Shown here: positions 27,122 to 36,776 of the stretch, in pieces | Position numbering within the stretch: position 1 is the first letter of the stretch | How the letters are laid out: each line of letters opens with the position of its first letter | Assembly: GCF_947241125.1 (NCBI RefSeq) | Contig: NZ_OX365700.1 | Coordinates: forward strand, 3,442,001 to 3,506,000 | Origin: Nitrospira tepida | GTDB taxonomy: Bacteria; Nitrospirota; Nitrospiria; Nitrospirales; Nitrospiraceae | Reading direction: 5' to 3' | Length of the DNA: 64,000 nt | Position numbers and translations under genes: made by a program | The notes under the pieces: model-generated | Databases searched by the model: none | Seen by the model: the letters and a program-made list of their open reading frames with translations, nothing else | What the model was told of the DNA's origin: nothing

Positions 27122-28552
27122 TCACAGCTTGGGCGCCCGCAGCCCCCAACGCTGGAGTTTCAGATAGAGCGCCTTATAATCGATCCGCAGCCGACGGGCG
27201 GTTTCGGCTTTGTTCCACCCGGTGTCTTCCAACACCTGCATCACGGCGGCCCGCTGCGCCTCTTCCGCCGCATAGCGTCCGATTTCCGCCAACGAGAGGT
27301 CGCCGATCGGCCGACGGCCTCGTCCGGTGAGCCGTTCCCCCGAGTCACTCGACGGTTCGCCGGCCTGGGCGCGGCCACGGACCGCCGCGGGAAGATGCGG
27401 CGGGCGAATGATCCGGTCGGCCAGAATCACCGCGGCGCGGATCGAATTTTCCAACTCACGGACATTGCCGGGCCACCGATGTTGCTCCAGCAATCGCAAG
27501 GCGTCCGTCGCAATACCTTGCACCCTCGTCTTGTATGTCCGGTTGGCCTCCATCAGAAACACGTGGGCCAGCAGCGGAATGTCCTCCGTCCTCTCTCGAA
27601 GGGGAGGTACCCGGATCGTCACGGTGTTCAGGCGAAAATACAGGTCCCGTCGGAACGTCCCTTGCTCCACCATCTCGTCGAGGTTGGCGTTGGTCGCGGC
27701 CAGAATCCGGACATCGGCCTGGACGGTGTGCCGTCCACCAAGCCGGTCGAATTCCTTGAATTGCAGCACCCGGAGGAATTTGGCTTGAACGGCCAGCGGC
27801 AGATTGCCCACTTCGTCGAGCAGCAGCGTCCCGCCGTCGGCCCGCTCGATCCGTCCGGACCTGGCCTGCGTGGCGCCGGTGAAGGCGCCGGCTTCATGGC
27901 CGAACAGTTCCGATTCAACCAGATCCTGGGGAATGGCCCCGCAGTCCAGCGGCAAAAACGGCGCGTGGCGCCTGGTGCTCAATCCATGCAAGACCCGCGC
28001 AACCAATTCCTTTCCCGTCCCGCTCTCTCCGAGAATCAGCACCGGCACGTCGTACGATGACACCCGCTTGATGTGCTCGATCATCTCGAGAATGGCCGGA
28101 CTCATCCCGACGATGGCGCTCAGCGCGAATGGTTTCACCCCGTCTCCCGATAAGGTGGCCACCTCGTGGGTCAGTTCCTGGAGACGGAGACAGTTGCGGA
28201 TCGTGATGCCCAATTTCGGAAGGGTGACCGGCTTGGTGATATAGTCGAAGGCGCCGGCCTGCACCGCTTCTTCGGCGTCTTTCTGACTCACAAAGCCCGA
28301 CAGCATGATCACCCGATAGGGCCCAAGCTCGGGAAGCAGTTGCGACTTGAGCAAATCGAGCCCCGTCCCGTCGGACAGGCGCATGTCGAGAATCACGAGG
28401 TCCGGATGGTCGCGGCGGACGATGGCGGCCGCGGCCTGCGCGCTGTTGGCGGTGACGGGCTCATACCCCTCTTCCTTCAGGTAGCCTTCGAGCATTCCCA
28501 AAATATGGGGATCGTCATCGACCACCAGGATGCGGGCGGCGGTTGTCGGCAT
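27122..28552 (-). CDS. NtrC-family sigma-54-dependent response regulator
   Basis: The 476-residue regulator has a receiver (residues 1-120, Asp in LVILDMRLSDG), an AAA+ sigma-54 activation domain (about 145-370) with Walker A GESGTGKE, the sigma-54 loop GAFTGA and GTLLLDEVGNLPL, and a Fis-type helix-turn-helix (NKAETARRLRIDYKALYLKLQRWGL). It would open promoters with RNA polymerase-sigma-54 when phosphorylated. It follows the giant kinase with 3 bases between stop and start, so the two form a pair. Confidence 0.95.
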   Translation of the reverse strand: MPTTAARILVVDDDPHILGMLEGYLKEEGYEPVTANSAQAAAAIVRRDHPDLVILDMRLSDGTGLDLLKSQLLPELGPYRVIMLSGFVSQKDAEEAVQAGAFDYITKPVTLPKLGITIRNCLRLQELTHEVATLSGDGVKPFALSAIVGMSPAILEMIEHIKRVSSYDVPVLILGESGTGKELVARVLHGLSTRRHAPFLPLDCGAIPQDLVESELFGHEAGAFTGATQARSGRIERADGGTLLLDEVGNLPLAVQAKFLRVLQFKEFDRLGGRHTVQADVRILAATNANLDEMVEQGTFRRDLYFRLNTVTIRVPPLRERTEDIPLLAHVFLMEANRTYKTRVQGIATDALRLLEQHRWPGNVRELENSIRAAVILADRIIRPPHLPAAVRGRAQAGEPSSDSGERLTGRGRRPIGDLSLAEIGRYAAEEAQRAAVMQVLEDTGWNKAETARRLRIDYKALYLKLQRWGLRAPKL

Positions 28553-28555
28553 CAG

Positions 28556-31500
28556 CTAGGACTCCTCTTCGTGAGCACGTCCGCGCCTCCTGGCCCCGCT
28601 GCTCGCGGACGGTTCGGAGCAGGATGGGCTCAGGCCGGGCCTTTGTAATGCGGGCAGTCGGACGGTGAAACTGGCGCCCTCCCCCGGGCGGCTCTCGCAG
28701 ACGATCGTGCCGCAGAGTTCGGAGACGATGCGATAACAGATGGCCAATCCGAGGCCCGTGCCTTCTCCCACCGGCTTCGTCGTATAGAACGGATCGAAAA
28801 TATGAGGCACATGCTCGGCAGGAATGCCGGTGCCGTTGTCCTGGACGCGGCAGACCACGACGCGGGCCCCCTGATGCTCTTCTTCCGAGAGGCTGACGCG
28901 AATGACGCCCCTGCCGCCGACCGGATCGATGGCTTGCCGCGCGTTGGTGAGCAGATTGAGCAGGACTTGCAGCATCGATTGCGGATCGGCGGACACCGCC
29001 GGCAGATCGGGCTCGAACTCCGTCTCCACGCGGATCTGGCGCGACCGCAAGTCCGCCCGGACCAGGAGCAGCGCCTGACGCACAATGGTTTCCAGGTTGC
29101 AGTGCTCCCGACGCCCCGTGGAGGAATGCGCGCTGCTCAAGAAATGGTTCACGATGGTCGTGGCGCGCGCCGCGGCCTCCTGCGCGGCGCCCAATTCCTG
29201 GCGCAAGGCCTTCAACTGCCCCTTTTCGAGTTTGCGTTCGATCAGATGCAAATGCCCGGTGATCACAAACAGCGGGTTGTTCAGCTCGTGCGCCACGCCC
29301 GCCACGATGGTGCCCAAGGTCGCCAGCCGATCGGCATGGCGGAGGCGTCGCTCCAGCAACTTTCGTTCGGTCACGTCCGTCAGCAGGCCCAGGTACCCGA
29401 TCGGCCTCCCCTCGCTGTCCGTGAGCGCCCGCACCCAACAGGCCAGCTCCAGCACCTTGCCGTCCCGCCGTTTGCCGACCACGTGCACATCCCTGACCGC
29501 CTCTTCCCTTGCCGCTTCCTCCCAGATCGCGCGCGATTCCTGTTCCATACTGGCGGGCACGAAGGGCAACGGACGACCGACGGCCTCTTCCGCGCTCCAT
29601 CCGAACATCGCTTCCGCCGCCAGATTCCACGACGCCACCTTGCCGTCGTTGTCCCGGACGATGATCGCGAGCGGGGAGGCATCCACCAGCGTCTGCAGCA
29701 GTTGGGTCGTCGCCTTGAGCGCCTGTTCCGCCTTCTTCTGCTCAGTGATATCCCGCGCGATGCCGACCAGCAACGTCACCGTTCCGCGATCGTCGGTGGC
29801 CCGTTGGCCGCGATCATGAATCCAGCGCTCCGTTCGATCCGGCCTGACGATGCGATATTCCACGTCGTACGACGGCGCCCCGGCCATCCACCGCTCGAAT
29901 GCCTGCGCCACCCGGTCCCGATCGTTCGGATGGACCGCGGACAGCCAATGGTGCGGGTCGCGATAATGCTCCGCGACCGGGCAACCCCACAACCGCTCGA
30001 ACGCATCATTGATATAGACGAGTCTGAGCGGATCCGGATTCATGATCCAAAACACATCGTTGACCGTATCGGCGAACGTCCGGAACCGCGCTTCGCTCGC
30101 GCGCAGGGCCTGTTCGGCCCGCTGGCGCTCCAACTCAGCGGCGGCTCGGCTGGCAAAGATCGCCAACAGCGATCGGGCCTCTTCACGCCGGAACAGCGGG
30201 GTGCATTTCATCACAGCCAGGACCCCCAGCGGGCGGCCGCTGCTATCGTCGAGCGGCGCGCCGACGTAACTTTCCACTTCGAATCGGACGAGCAGGGGAT
30301 CGTCCGGGAACTGTTCGGTGACCCGCTGGTCGTACATCCGCACCGATTGCCCGATGACGGTCTCGGACGGCGAGCCGTTCAAGGGATAGTCGAAGTTGGG
30401 CAACCGCTGCCCTCGCCCGAAGACCGCGATCGTCCGGATCACAGCCGGATTGGTCGGATGCGGAGTGGCGACAAAGGCATACTCGGCGTCCAACGACGTA
30501 CAGAGGTGTTCCACCAGCGAATGGAAGAACGCTTCGCCCGTGGTGGCGGACACGCCCTTGGCCACTTGGAGCAACCGTTCCTCCGCCCGCTTTCGATCGG
30601 TGATATCGGTCAGGATGCCGTTCCAAATGATGCTCCCGTCCGGGCGAAGCGGCTCTGGAATCGAATCCCCTCTGAGCCATTTGATCGAGCCATCGTCCAA
30701 CCGCACGCGGAATTCATGCCCCCAGGGAGACAACCGCTCCGCGGACTGTAGGATGGACAATTGGAGCGCGCCCAGATCCTCAGGCAGCCCAAGCCGCCAA
30801 GCCTGTCGGACATCGTGCATGACCACGCCGGCCTCCACTCCCAGAATCTCCTTGACGCCGCGGCTCATGAACAGGAAGCGATCGGTCCTGTCCGGATTCA
30901 ATTGGTATTGGTAGACCGCGCCGGGAATGGCGTCCGTGATCCGTTGCAACCGCAGTTCTGTCTCCCTCAGCGCCTCTTCCGCCTTCCGTCGCAAGGTGAT
31001 GTCGCGGGCAATGCCCAGAATCCCGATGACGGTCCCATTCTCATGATGGACCCCTCCCGCGCACTCGACCGACAGCCACTGCCCGTCCTGCCTCCGCAGG
31101 CGCAGTTCCACCCGGTTGTCCTTGACGCCGGATAAGATGTCCTCCATGGAGCGGACCGCCCGCTCACGGTCGTCCGGATGCACCAGCTCGGCAAACGGCT
31201 GCCCCACCCAGTCCTGTCGCGACCAGCCGGTTCGCGTTTCAAACGCGGGATTGATGGACAGGATCCGGCCGACCGGCGACAGCAGGTAGACGATGTCTCT
31301 GAGGTTGTCGACCAACGAGCGGTACTGGGCCTCGCTGCGCCGCAAGGCCTCTTCCGCACGCATGCGATCGGTCAGGTCGTGACAGGTGCAGATGTACCCG
31401 TCGCATACGCCGGCGGCATTCACTACGCTCGACAGCGAGACTTCGACCGGAAACTGCGAGCCGTCTCGGTGCTTCCCCGTGACCTTGCCGCGCCAGCGCC

Positions 31501-32875
31501 CCTCCCGCAGCAGGACCGGAAAGAACTCCTGCTCATAGTCGGCCACCCATTCGAGCGGGGTGATGTCCTTCCAGGTCTTGCCGATCAACTCCCCCTGATC
31601 ATACCCGTACAGCTCGGCGTGCGCGCGGTTCATATAGGTATAGGTGCCGGTCTTGTCCAGCAGAGCCATCCCCTCCATGGCGGTGTCGATCGCCCGCCTC
31701 AACACCGCATTCGCTTCCTCCGCGAGCTTCCGAGAGGTGACGTCCACGGTCGTCCCCACCAGTTTGACTGCGCGACCGTCGCCGTTCCGGGCGGCCGAGC
31801 CTCGAACGTGCGTCCAGAGGATCGACCCATCCTTGTGAAGCATCCGCAGCAGGCATTCATAGTCGTCCGTCAGACGATCGATGATCGCGACGGTGGCGTC
31901 CATGGCCAGCCGCCGATCTTCGGGATGGATGAGGTTGAACCAGGTCACGGGATTCTCATCGAGCTCATCCGCTCGATAGCCGAACAGCGCCTTGAGGTTG
32001 GGATCTCCCTGGTATCGGCCGGTGAGAAAGTCATATTCCCAGACTCCGACCCGTCCCGCGGCGGTGGCCCGCGCGTACCGCTCTTCGTTGTCGCGGAGCA
32101 ACTGTTCGGCCCGCTTGCGCTCGCTGATGTCCCGCACCGCGCTCAGCATGACCGGCTCGCCCCGATGGCGGAACGGCGACGTTCGGACTTCAACGGGAAA
32201 GAGGGTGCCGTCTTTTCTTCGATCCACGCATTCCGAGTCGAAGGTGCGCCCTTCCGCCACCGCGGCCGCTGCTTGCTCGACATGGGCATAGGAATCAGCA
32301 TGGACGAGGTGCTGGCATGACAGGCCAAGAAACTCCTCCCTGGAATACCCATAGAGCATCGAGGCCGCGGGATTGGCGTCCCGGATGATCCCGTCGTAGC
32401 TGATCACCAACAACGCGTCCGGCGCGGATTCGAAGAGGCTCCGGTATTGCTCTTCGCTTTCGCGCACCGCCTCTTGGACGCGCCGCTGATCGGTGAGCAC
32501 CTCGGTAAACATGACAAGGCCGGCGACCGCCCCCTCTTCGCCGTACCAGGGCCGGACTTCCCAACGGACCCAGTCCCGGCTGCCGTCGTGGCGCAGAAAC
32601 GACTCGCCGTCACAGCGTTCGACGGCGCCCGCGAGGCAGCGTCGATGAATCTCCTGCCAGGCCGGCATGGACCGGATTTCCGGGAACACATCATAATGGT
32701 GTTCGCCGATGATGTGGCGATCCCCCAATTTATAGTCGTCCAGCCAACGCTGGCTCACAGCCACATACCGCAACTCTGTATCCAGGATCGCCACGGCTGC
32801 CGGGGTATGGCTCACGAACGACAACAGGGCCGCACGCCCGGACGCCGCCAGATCAAGACTGAGTGGGCGCATCAT
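28556..32875 (-). CDS. Giant cytosolic histidine kinase with eight PAS and one GAF domain
   Basis: From the ATG at 32875 (GCAGGAGTTGC upstream) the protein has 1439 residues: six PAS domains (about 10-750), a GAF domain (about 760-915), two more PAS domains (about 925-1165), HisKA (GIVAHELNN-type H-box GVAHELNNPLFVI, His near 1196) and HATPase_c (DNGTGI, GEGTGLGLAICYRI). No membrane segment is present, so the signals are cytosolic, such as redox state, gases, flavin or heme ligands. It is followed at once by an NtrC-type regulator and preceded by the ketosynthase gene in the same direction, 171 bases away. Confidence 0.92.
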   Translation of the reverse strand: MMRPLSLDLAASGRAALLSFVSHTPAAVAILDTELRYVAVSQRWLDDYKLGDRHIIGEHHYDVFPEIRSMPAWQEIHRRCLAGAVERCDGESFLRHDGSRDWVRWEVRPWYGEEGAVAGLVMFTEVLTDQRRVQEAVRESEEQYRSLFESAPDALLVISYDGIIRDANPAASMLYGYSREEFLGLSCQHLVHADSYAHVEQAAAAVAEGRTFDSECVDRRKDGTLFPVEVRTSPFRHRGEPVMLSAVRDISERKRAEQLLRDNEERYARATAAGRVGVWEYDFLTGRYQGDPNLKALFGYRADELDENPVTWFNLIHPEDRRLAMDATVAIIDRLTDDYECLLRMLHKDGSILWTHVRGSAARNGDGRAVKLVGTTVDVTSRKLAEEANAVLRRAIDTAMEGMALLDKTGTYTYMNRAHAELYGYDQGELIGKTWKDITPLEWVADYEQEFFPVLLREGRWRGKVTGKHRDGSQFPVEVSLSSVVNAAGVCDGYICTCHDLTDRMRAEEALRRSEAQYRSLVDNLRDIVYLLSPVGRILSINPAFETRTGWSRQDWVGQPFAELVHPDDRERAVRSMEDILSGVKDNRVELRLRRQDGQWLSVECAGGVHHENGTVIGILGIARDITLRRKAEEALRETELRLQRITDAIPGAVYQYQLNPDRTDRFLFMSRGVKEILGVEAGVVMHDVRQAWRLGLPEDLGALQLSILQSAERLSPWGHEFRVRLDDGSIKWLRGDSIPEPLRPDGSIIWNGILTDITDRKRAEERLLQVAKGVSATTGEAFFHSLVEHLCTSLDAEYAFVATPHPTNPAVIRTIAVFGRGQRLPNFDYPLNGSPSETVIGQSVRMYDQRVTEQFPDDPLLVRFEVESYVGAPLDDSSGRPLGVLAVMKCTPLFRREEARSLLAIFASRAAAELERQRAEQALRASEARFRTFADTVNDVFWIMNPDPLRLVYINDAFERLWGCPVAEHYRDPHHWLSAVHPNDRDRVAQAFERWMAGAPSYDVEYRIVRPDRTERWIHDRGQRATDDRGTVTLLVGIARDITEQKKAEQALKATTQLLQTLVDASPLAIIVRDNDGKVASWNLAAEAMFGWSAEEAVGRPLPFVPASMEQESRAIWEEAAREEAVRDVHVVGKRRDGKVLELACWVRALTDSEGRPIGYLGLLTDVTERKLLERRLRHADRLATLGTIVAGVAHELNNPLFVITGHLHLIERKLEKGQLKALRQELGAAQEAAARATTIVNHFLSSAHSSTGRREHCNLETIVRQALLLVRADLRSRQIRVETEFEPDLPAVSADPQSMLQVLLNLLTNARQAIDPVGGRGVIRVSLSEEEHQGARVVVCRVQDNGTGIPAEHVPHIFDPFYTTKPVGEGTGLGLAICYRIVSELCGTIVCESRPGEGASFTVRLPALQRPGLSPSCSEPSASSGARRRGRAHEEES

Positions 32876-33046
32876 GCAACTCCTGCTCGCCCGACGGATC
32901 GCTCCTTCATGGCCGACTCGCCACTCCTCACGAACAGTATGGAACCAGCCGGTTTGCCCTGCTCGCGGCAGGGGCAGGAGGGAACATCTTCGACGCCCCT
33001 CCCGCCCGGCCCGCATGCCCGCTCATCGAGACCGCGCGACCGCCCG

Positions 33047-34405
33047 TCAGGAAGACAGGCGTGGGTGAGCCGTAACCGCGCTCTTGGCCACGGCAGCCCC
33101 CATCGGGATGCTGAGCGCTCCTTCCCAATCCATGTCGGCCGGGACCAGGCGACGCGCCTCCGCGCTCTCAGCCCGACACAGCGCCAACACGATGTTCTTG
33201 CCGCCGAATCCGAAGCTGTTGATGAGCGCCCGCTGGATCGCGGCCGGCCGGCCGTGGCCCGGCACATAATCCAAATCGCAGTCTGGGTCCGGCTCGGTCA
33301 AGTTCAACGTCGGCGGCACAAACTGATATTCCAGAGACAGCACGGTGCTGATCACTTGAAAGGCGCCGCTGGCGGCAAACGCATGGCCCAAGGCGCCCTT
33401 GAGGGAACTCACGGGCACCCGGTACGCATGCGCGCCCATCGCCTGCTTGATCGCCTTCGTTTCGATGGCGTCCAGTTCCACGCTGCCGAGTCCGCAGGCG
33501 TTGACATACTCCACCTCCTCAGGAAACCAGTGGGCGGCCATGAGCGCCTGCTCGATCGCGCGCTGCTGCTCCCCTCCGGACTCCATGGGCTTGGCCATCG
33601 AATGGGCGTCGCAGGTGAAGGCCCACCCTTCAAGTTCGGCATAGATGTGCGCGCCGCGACGGACCGCATGCTCGTATTCTTCGAGCACCACGCAGCCGGC
33701 TCCCTCGCCCATGACGATGCCGGATCGGGTCCGGTCGAACGGACGCGGCAGGTTCCGCACCGATCCCTGGTAGTCCGGCGCCAGGGTCCGCCCCGCCTCC
33801 ATGGCCGACAGGATGGTCGGGTGCAACGGAGCTTCGGCTCCGCCCGCAATGACCAGGTCCACGTCTCGCGAACGAATCAGGTCGTAGGCCCGGCCGATGG
33901 CGTTCGCCGTGGAGGAGCAGCCGATCGAATAGGTTTCGCACTCGCCGTGGACGCCAAGCGCGATGGCCACTTCGGCGGAGACCGCGTTGGGGAACGTGGC
34001 GGTCATGGTGAAGGGGTGGAGATGTTGCTTGCGCAACATGCAATCGTGCGCGGCAAAGGCTTCCCGGAGTCCGCCCACGGACGTGCCGAAGCTGATCGCC
34101 ATCCCGGAGCGGTCCTCGGCATCCAGGTCAAGATCCGCGTCGCGCACGGCCATCAAGGCCGACGCCACCGCAAAATGCGACACCCGGCCCATGCGCCGGG
34201 CCTGCTTGGGCGGGATGAAATCCGTGGCGTCGAAGTCCCGCACCTCTCCCGCCAGACAGGACTTGAACGAGGAGGTTTCGAAGGATTCGATTGGCCGGAT
34301 CCCCGATTCCCCCCGGCAGAGCAAATGCCAAAACGTCTTGAGATCACAGCCCAACGGCGACACCACACCCAATCCCGTAATCACGACTCGACGCGACTGG
34401 CTCAT
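33047..34405 (-). CDS. FabF-like beta-ketoacyl-ACP synthase with altered active site
   Basis: The 452-residue thiolase-fold enzyme has KAS II motifs throughout: RRVVITGLGVVSPLG, SIGCSSTANAIG with the nucleophile Cys163, GEGAGCVVLEE, SSLKGALGHAFAASG with Lys336 and His341, and NSFGFGGKN. The first catalytic His, normally in NAHGT, is replaced by Cys304 (VNACGLGS). Condensation may be altered or lost. A C-terminal extension of about 40 residues follows the core. It is not in a fatty-acid operon but next to a nitroreductase-fold gene and a LuxR-type regulator, so a specialised role is likely. Confidence 0.85.
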   Translation of the reverse strand: MSQSRRVVITGLGVVSPLGCDLKTFWHLLCRGESGIRPIESFETSSFKSCLAGEVRDFDATDFIPPKQARRMGRVSHFAVASALMAVRDADLDLDAEDRSGMAISFGTSVGGLREAFAAHDCMLRKQHLHPFTMTATFPNAVSAEVAIALGVHGECETYSIGCSSTANAIGRAYDLIRSRDVDLVIAGGAEAPLHPTILSAMEAGRTLAPDYQGSVRNLPRPFDRTRSGIVMGEGAGCVVLEEYEHAVRRGAHIYAELEGWAFTCDAHSMAKPMESGGEQQRAIEQALMAAHWFPEEVEYVNACGLGSVELDAIETKAIKQAMGAHAYRVPVSSLKGALGHAFAASGAFQVISTVLSLEYQFVPPTLNLTEPDPDCDLDYVPGHGRPAAIQRALINSFGFGGKNIVLALCRAESAEARRLVPADMDWEGALSIPMGAAVAKSAVTAHPRLSS

Positions 34406-34459
34406 GGCTCATCCTCCTCTGGTGAGATTCACCAAACCGACAGATCCGTTTGACCGTCC

Positions 34460-35740
34460 TCACTTCTGTTCCGCACCGTGCCAGACCGCCATATGTTCCC
34501 GGTGGGTCTCCCCCAAGGCGTCCTGGGGATAAAATTTCTCGTAGAACCCGACGTCGACATGGTGGGCTTGAAACGCGATGACCGTCTTGAAGGCATCCAC
34601 ATGGGCTGGGAAGCGCCCGTAGGTCCGGTAGACGTACTCGCAAAATCGAATCGCCGCTTCGACCGTGCGCGGGCTGTGCGGCTGGACCTCCTGCTCTTGC
34701 TGGCGGGGGATCCAGGGCCAGGTGGCCGGATTGGGGTAGATGCCGCTGGCGCCGAACTTGGAGTACACGAGATTCCGCACGGCGACTTCCATAGAGGGCG
34801 CGAACGGCGGGCAGGGGCCTTCCCAGACGTCGGGAATGCCGACCGGGTTGGATCGCGCGCCGGGCACCAAGGACGGCGCAAACAAGAATCCGAGGCCTGG
34901 ATAGATTTCCGGCTCCCACCCCAGCAGATGACGTCCGCTCCCGACGCTCTGAATGCCGCCGCCCAACCCGATGGCCTGCTCCATCAGAAACATGTTCTGG
35001 CAGACCGCGCCCTGTTCCTGAAGCGCCGTGTCGCTGATCGCCGCGTCGAGGTCGCGCAGCGTCATCATCCGCCGCGCGCCGGGATCGTCGTGGAGATGGC
35101 CGCCTCGGCTTTTTCGGAATTCATCCAGACCGCAGCCGGCGTTGCCGTTGTCGGTATCCACGATGAAATATCCGTACTCCTCGCTCAGCAGCACGAGCAG
35201 CAAATTCATATAGACCCGCGCCACCTCGGTCACCGGCACGATGAACTGCGTGCCCGGGCGGTTGGCGTACCATTGGTTGAAGGACAGCATGAACGGCAAT
35301 TGTCTGGGGATGTCCAAGCGGCTTGATTGGAGGCGCACGAGGTTCGGGCCCGCGCCGCTGTTCGGATGCGGCACGCCAGACACGTAGAACACCCCATCGT
35401 CGTTCGACAAGAAGAGCCTCGTCGTATTGGCTGCACAGGCGCTGGGAACCGTGCGCCCGCGAAATCCCATGATGGCCATGCCTTGACCGTCCTCGTAGCC
35501 GGGGCGACGGACATACTGCATGTCGGCCAAGTGCGGGCCCGTTTCTCCGACGCCGGCAAAGAGGAGGTAGTGCAGCTCGTCGGCCGTCAGCGGGATCGGC
35601 GGCAACTCGCTGCGGTAGCGAAGCGGGCCCGCCGGCAGTTCCATTCCGCAGCCAAAACGACGGGTCCGCCGCTGCTGGAGCAAATCAACCAACGTTCTGA
35701 GTTCGGTGGATTGCGTCGCGTGACAGGATGAGGAAACCAT
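34460..35740 (-). CDS. Nitroreductase/SagB-fold oxidoreductase-like protein
   Basis: Using the ATG at 35740 after AAGGAGGCGCACCC, the protein has 426 residues. LVDLLQQRRTRRF at the N-terminus, LTADELHYLLFAGVGET and the C-terminal NMFLMEQAIGLGGGIQSVG resemble the flavin-dependent nitroreductase/SagB (azoline oxidase) fold, but the protein is long and the middle (residues 90-260) is unfamiliar. It is soluble, with no signal peptide. It lies 54 bases before the ketosynthase gene, so both are probably co-transcribed. The reaction is unknown; oxidation of an acyl or peptide-like intermediate is inference. Confidence 0.6.
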   Translation of the reverse strand: MVSSSCHATQSTELRTLVDLLQQRRTRRFGCGMELPAGPLRYRSELPPIPLTADELHYLLFAGVGETGPHLADMQYVRRPGYEDGQGMAIMGFRGRTVPSACAANTTRLFLSNDDGVFYVSGVPHPNSGAGPNLVRLQSSRLDIPRQLPFMLSFNQWYANRPGTQFIVPVTEVARVYMNLLLVLLSEEYGYFIVDTDNGNAGCGLDEFRKSRGGHLHDDPGARRMMTLRDLDAAISDTALQEQGAVCQNMFLMEQAIGLGGGIQSVGSGRHLLGWEPEIYPGLGFLFAPSLVPGARSNPVGIPDVWEGPCPPFAPSMEVAVRNLVYSKFGASGIYPNPATWPWIPRQQEQEVQPHSPRTVEAAIRFCEYVYRTYGRFPAHVDAFKTVIAFQAHHVDVGFYEKFYPQDALGETHREHMAVWHGAEQK

Positions 35741-35819
35741 GGGTGCGCCTCCTTGGTGCATGAGTCTTCTCCGCTCGCGCGGCTTGGCGGGACTCTACAA
35801 AGACGGAGCCGCCGTTGTA

Positions 35820-35839
35820 ACCTACCCACCCGGGTAGGT
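35820..35839. promoter_or_regulatory. lux-box-like 20-bp perfect dyad
   Basis: ACCTACCCACCCGGGTAGGT is a dyad with 8-bp arms around a 4-base centre. Its length and ACCT...AGGT ends match the classic lux box of LuxR-type regulators. It lies between a LuxR-type regulator gene and the start of the nitroreductase-like gene (80 bases upstream of it). As RNA it could also form a hairpin ending the regulator transcript. Confidence 0.55.
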
Positions 35840-35975
35840 CGTGGGGTGTGGGAGAACGGGACACGATGGCGCGCGCGGCGAAAGGGTGACCGGAAGACGG
35901 CGAAACATCCGCAGGCTTGCAAGGAACTGTGGGATCAGACGTGACGGCGGCTCGACGGGACTGAACGATGGGGGA

Positions 35976-36776
35976 TTAGGATGTGGCGGCGGAATGACAG
36001 TGCGCACGGACGGACGGGAGGAGGAGTTCGTTGTGTTGCGACTGCCAGTTGGCGATGGCGCTCCAGCGGTTTTCCACCCCTCCCAGCTTCTCGTAGATAT
36101 TCTTGAGGTGGAATTTCACGGTATTCAGGCTCACGCCCAAGATCACCGAGATCTCCCAGTTCGTCTTCCCCTCGGCCACCCAACGCATGATTTCCTCCTC
36201 GCGTTTGGTCAGGTGAGCCGGCGGCGTCTCGACCGGCGGTTGATCGGGAGTCGTCAACGCTCGGAGGTAGGCGAGGTGAAAATGGGGAGAGATGATCTGC
36301 ATGATCGCCCGCAGCTTGGGCATCGCCTTGTGGTCGAAATTGCTGAATGCGAAATAGGTACAGGCGCCCAGGACCCCGCGAATCCCGACCGAGAGGCAGC
36401 TCTTGATGCCGAAGTCCAGCTTGAGGCTCGTGACTTCTCTGGGCACCACGATGGCGGGCGCATCCTCGCTGGTCACGAATCCGAACCGGGTTGTTTGCAT
36501 CAGTTGGATTGAGGGGTCGGTCAGAAACCCGCGCGACGCATACAAATACGAAAACTCCTCGCCATAGCTCGAATGGCCGATTTGCAATTCGCACTTTCTG
36601 ACGCTGAATGCGCCGCAGGCCGAAAATTGGTGCGGGATGATGGAGCCAACCGCCGCCGTCAAGACGGACAGGCGGGACGGGGAATCCACCGACTGCGTCT
36701 GATACATGATGTCCCGCAATTGCTGAAATTCTTTGCGGGAGGGGTACGGGAGAGCCTCGGTGCCTCGAACAATCAC
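35976..36776 (-). CDS. LuxR-family regulator with autoinducer-domain-like N-terminus
   Basis: The 266-residue protein begins with GTG at 36776 (AGAGGATC upstream). The C-terminal LuxR helix-turn-helix is clear (LTKREEEIMRWVAEGKTNWEISVILGVSLNTVKFHLKNIYEKL, about 188-232). The N-terminal half has no receiver Asp pattern and instead has the layout of an autoinducer-binding or EpsA-like sensor domain, including TDP at 86-88 in YLYASRGFLTDPSIQL. No luxI-type synthase is in the window, so it would be a LuxR solo or answer another ligand. It probably controls the oxidoreductase-ketosynthase pair downstream. Confidence 0.8.
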   Translation of the reverse strand: MIVRGTEALPYPSRKEFQQLRDIMYQTQSVDSPSRLSVLTAAVGSIIPHQFSACGAFSVRKCELQIGHSSYGEEFSYLYASRGFLTDPSIQLMQTTRFGFVTSEDAPAIVVPREVTSLKLDFGIKSCLSVGIRGVLGACTYFAFSNFDHKAMPKLRAIMQIISPHFHLAYLRALTTPDQPPVETPPAHLTKREEEIMRWVAEGKTNWEISVILGVSLNTVKFHLKNIYEKLGGVENRWSAIANWQSQHNELLLPSVRAHCHSAATS

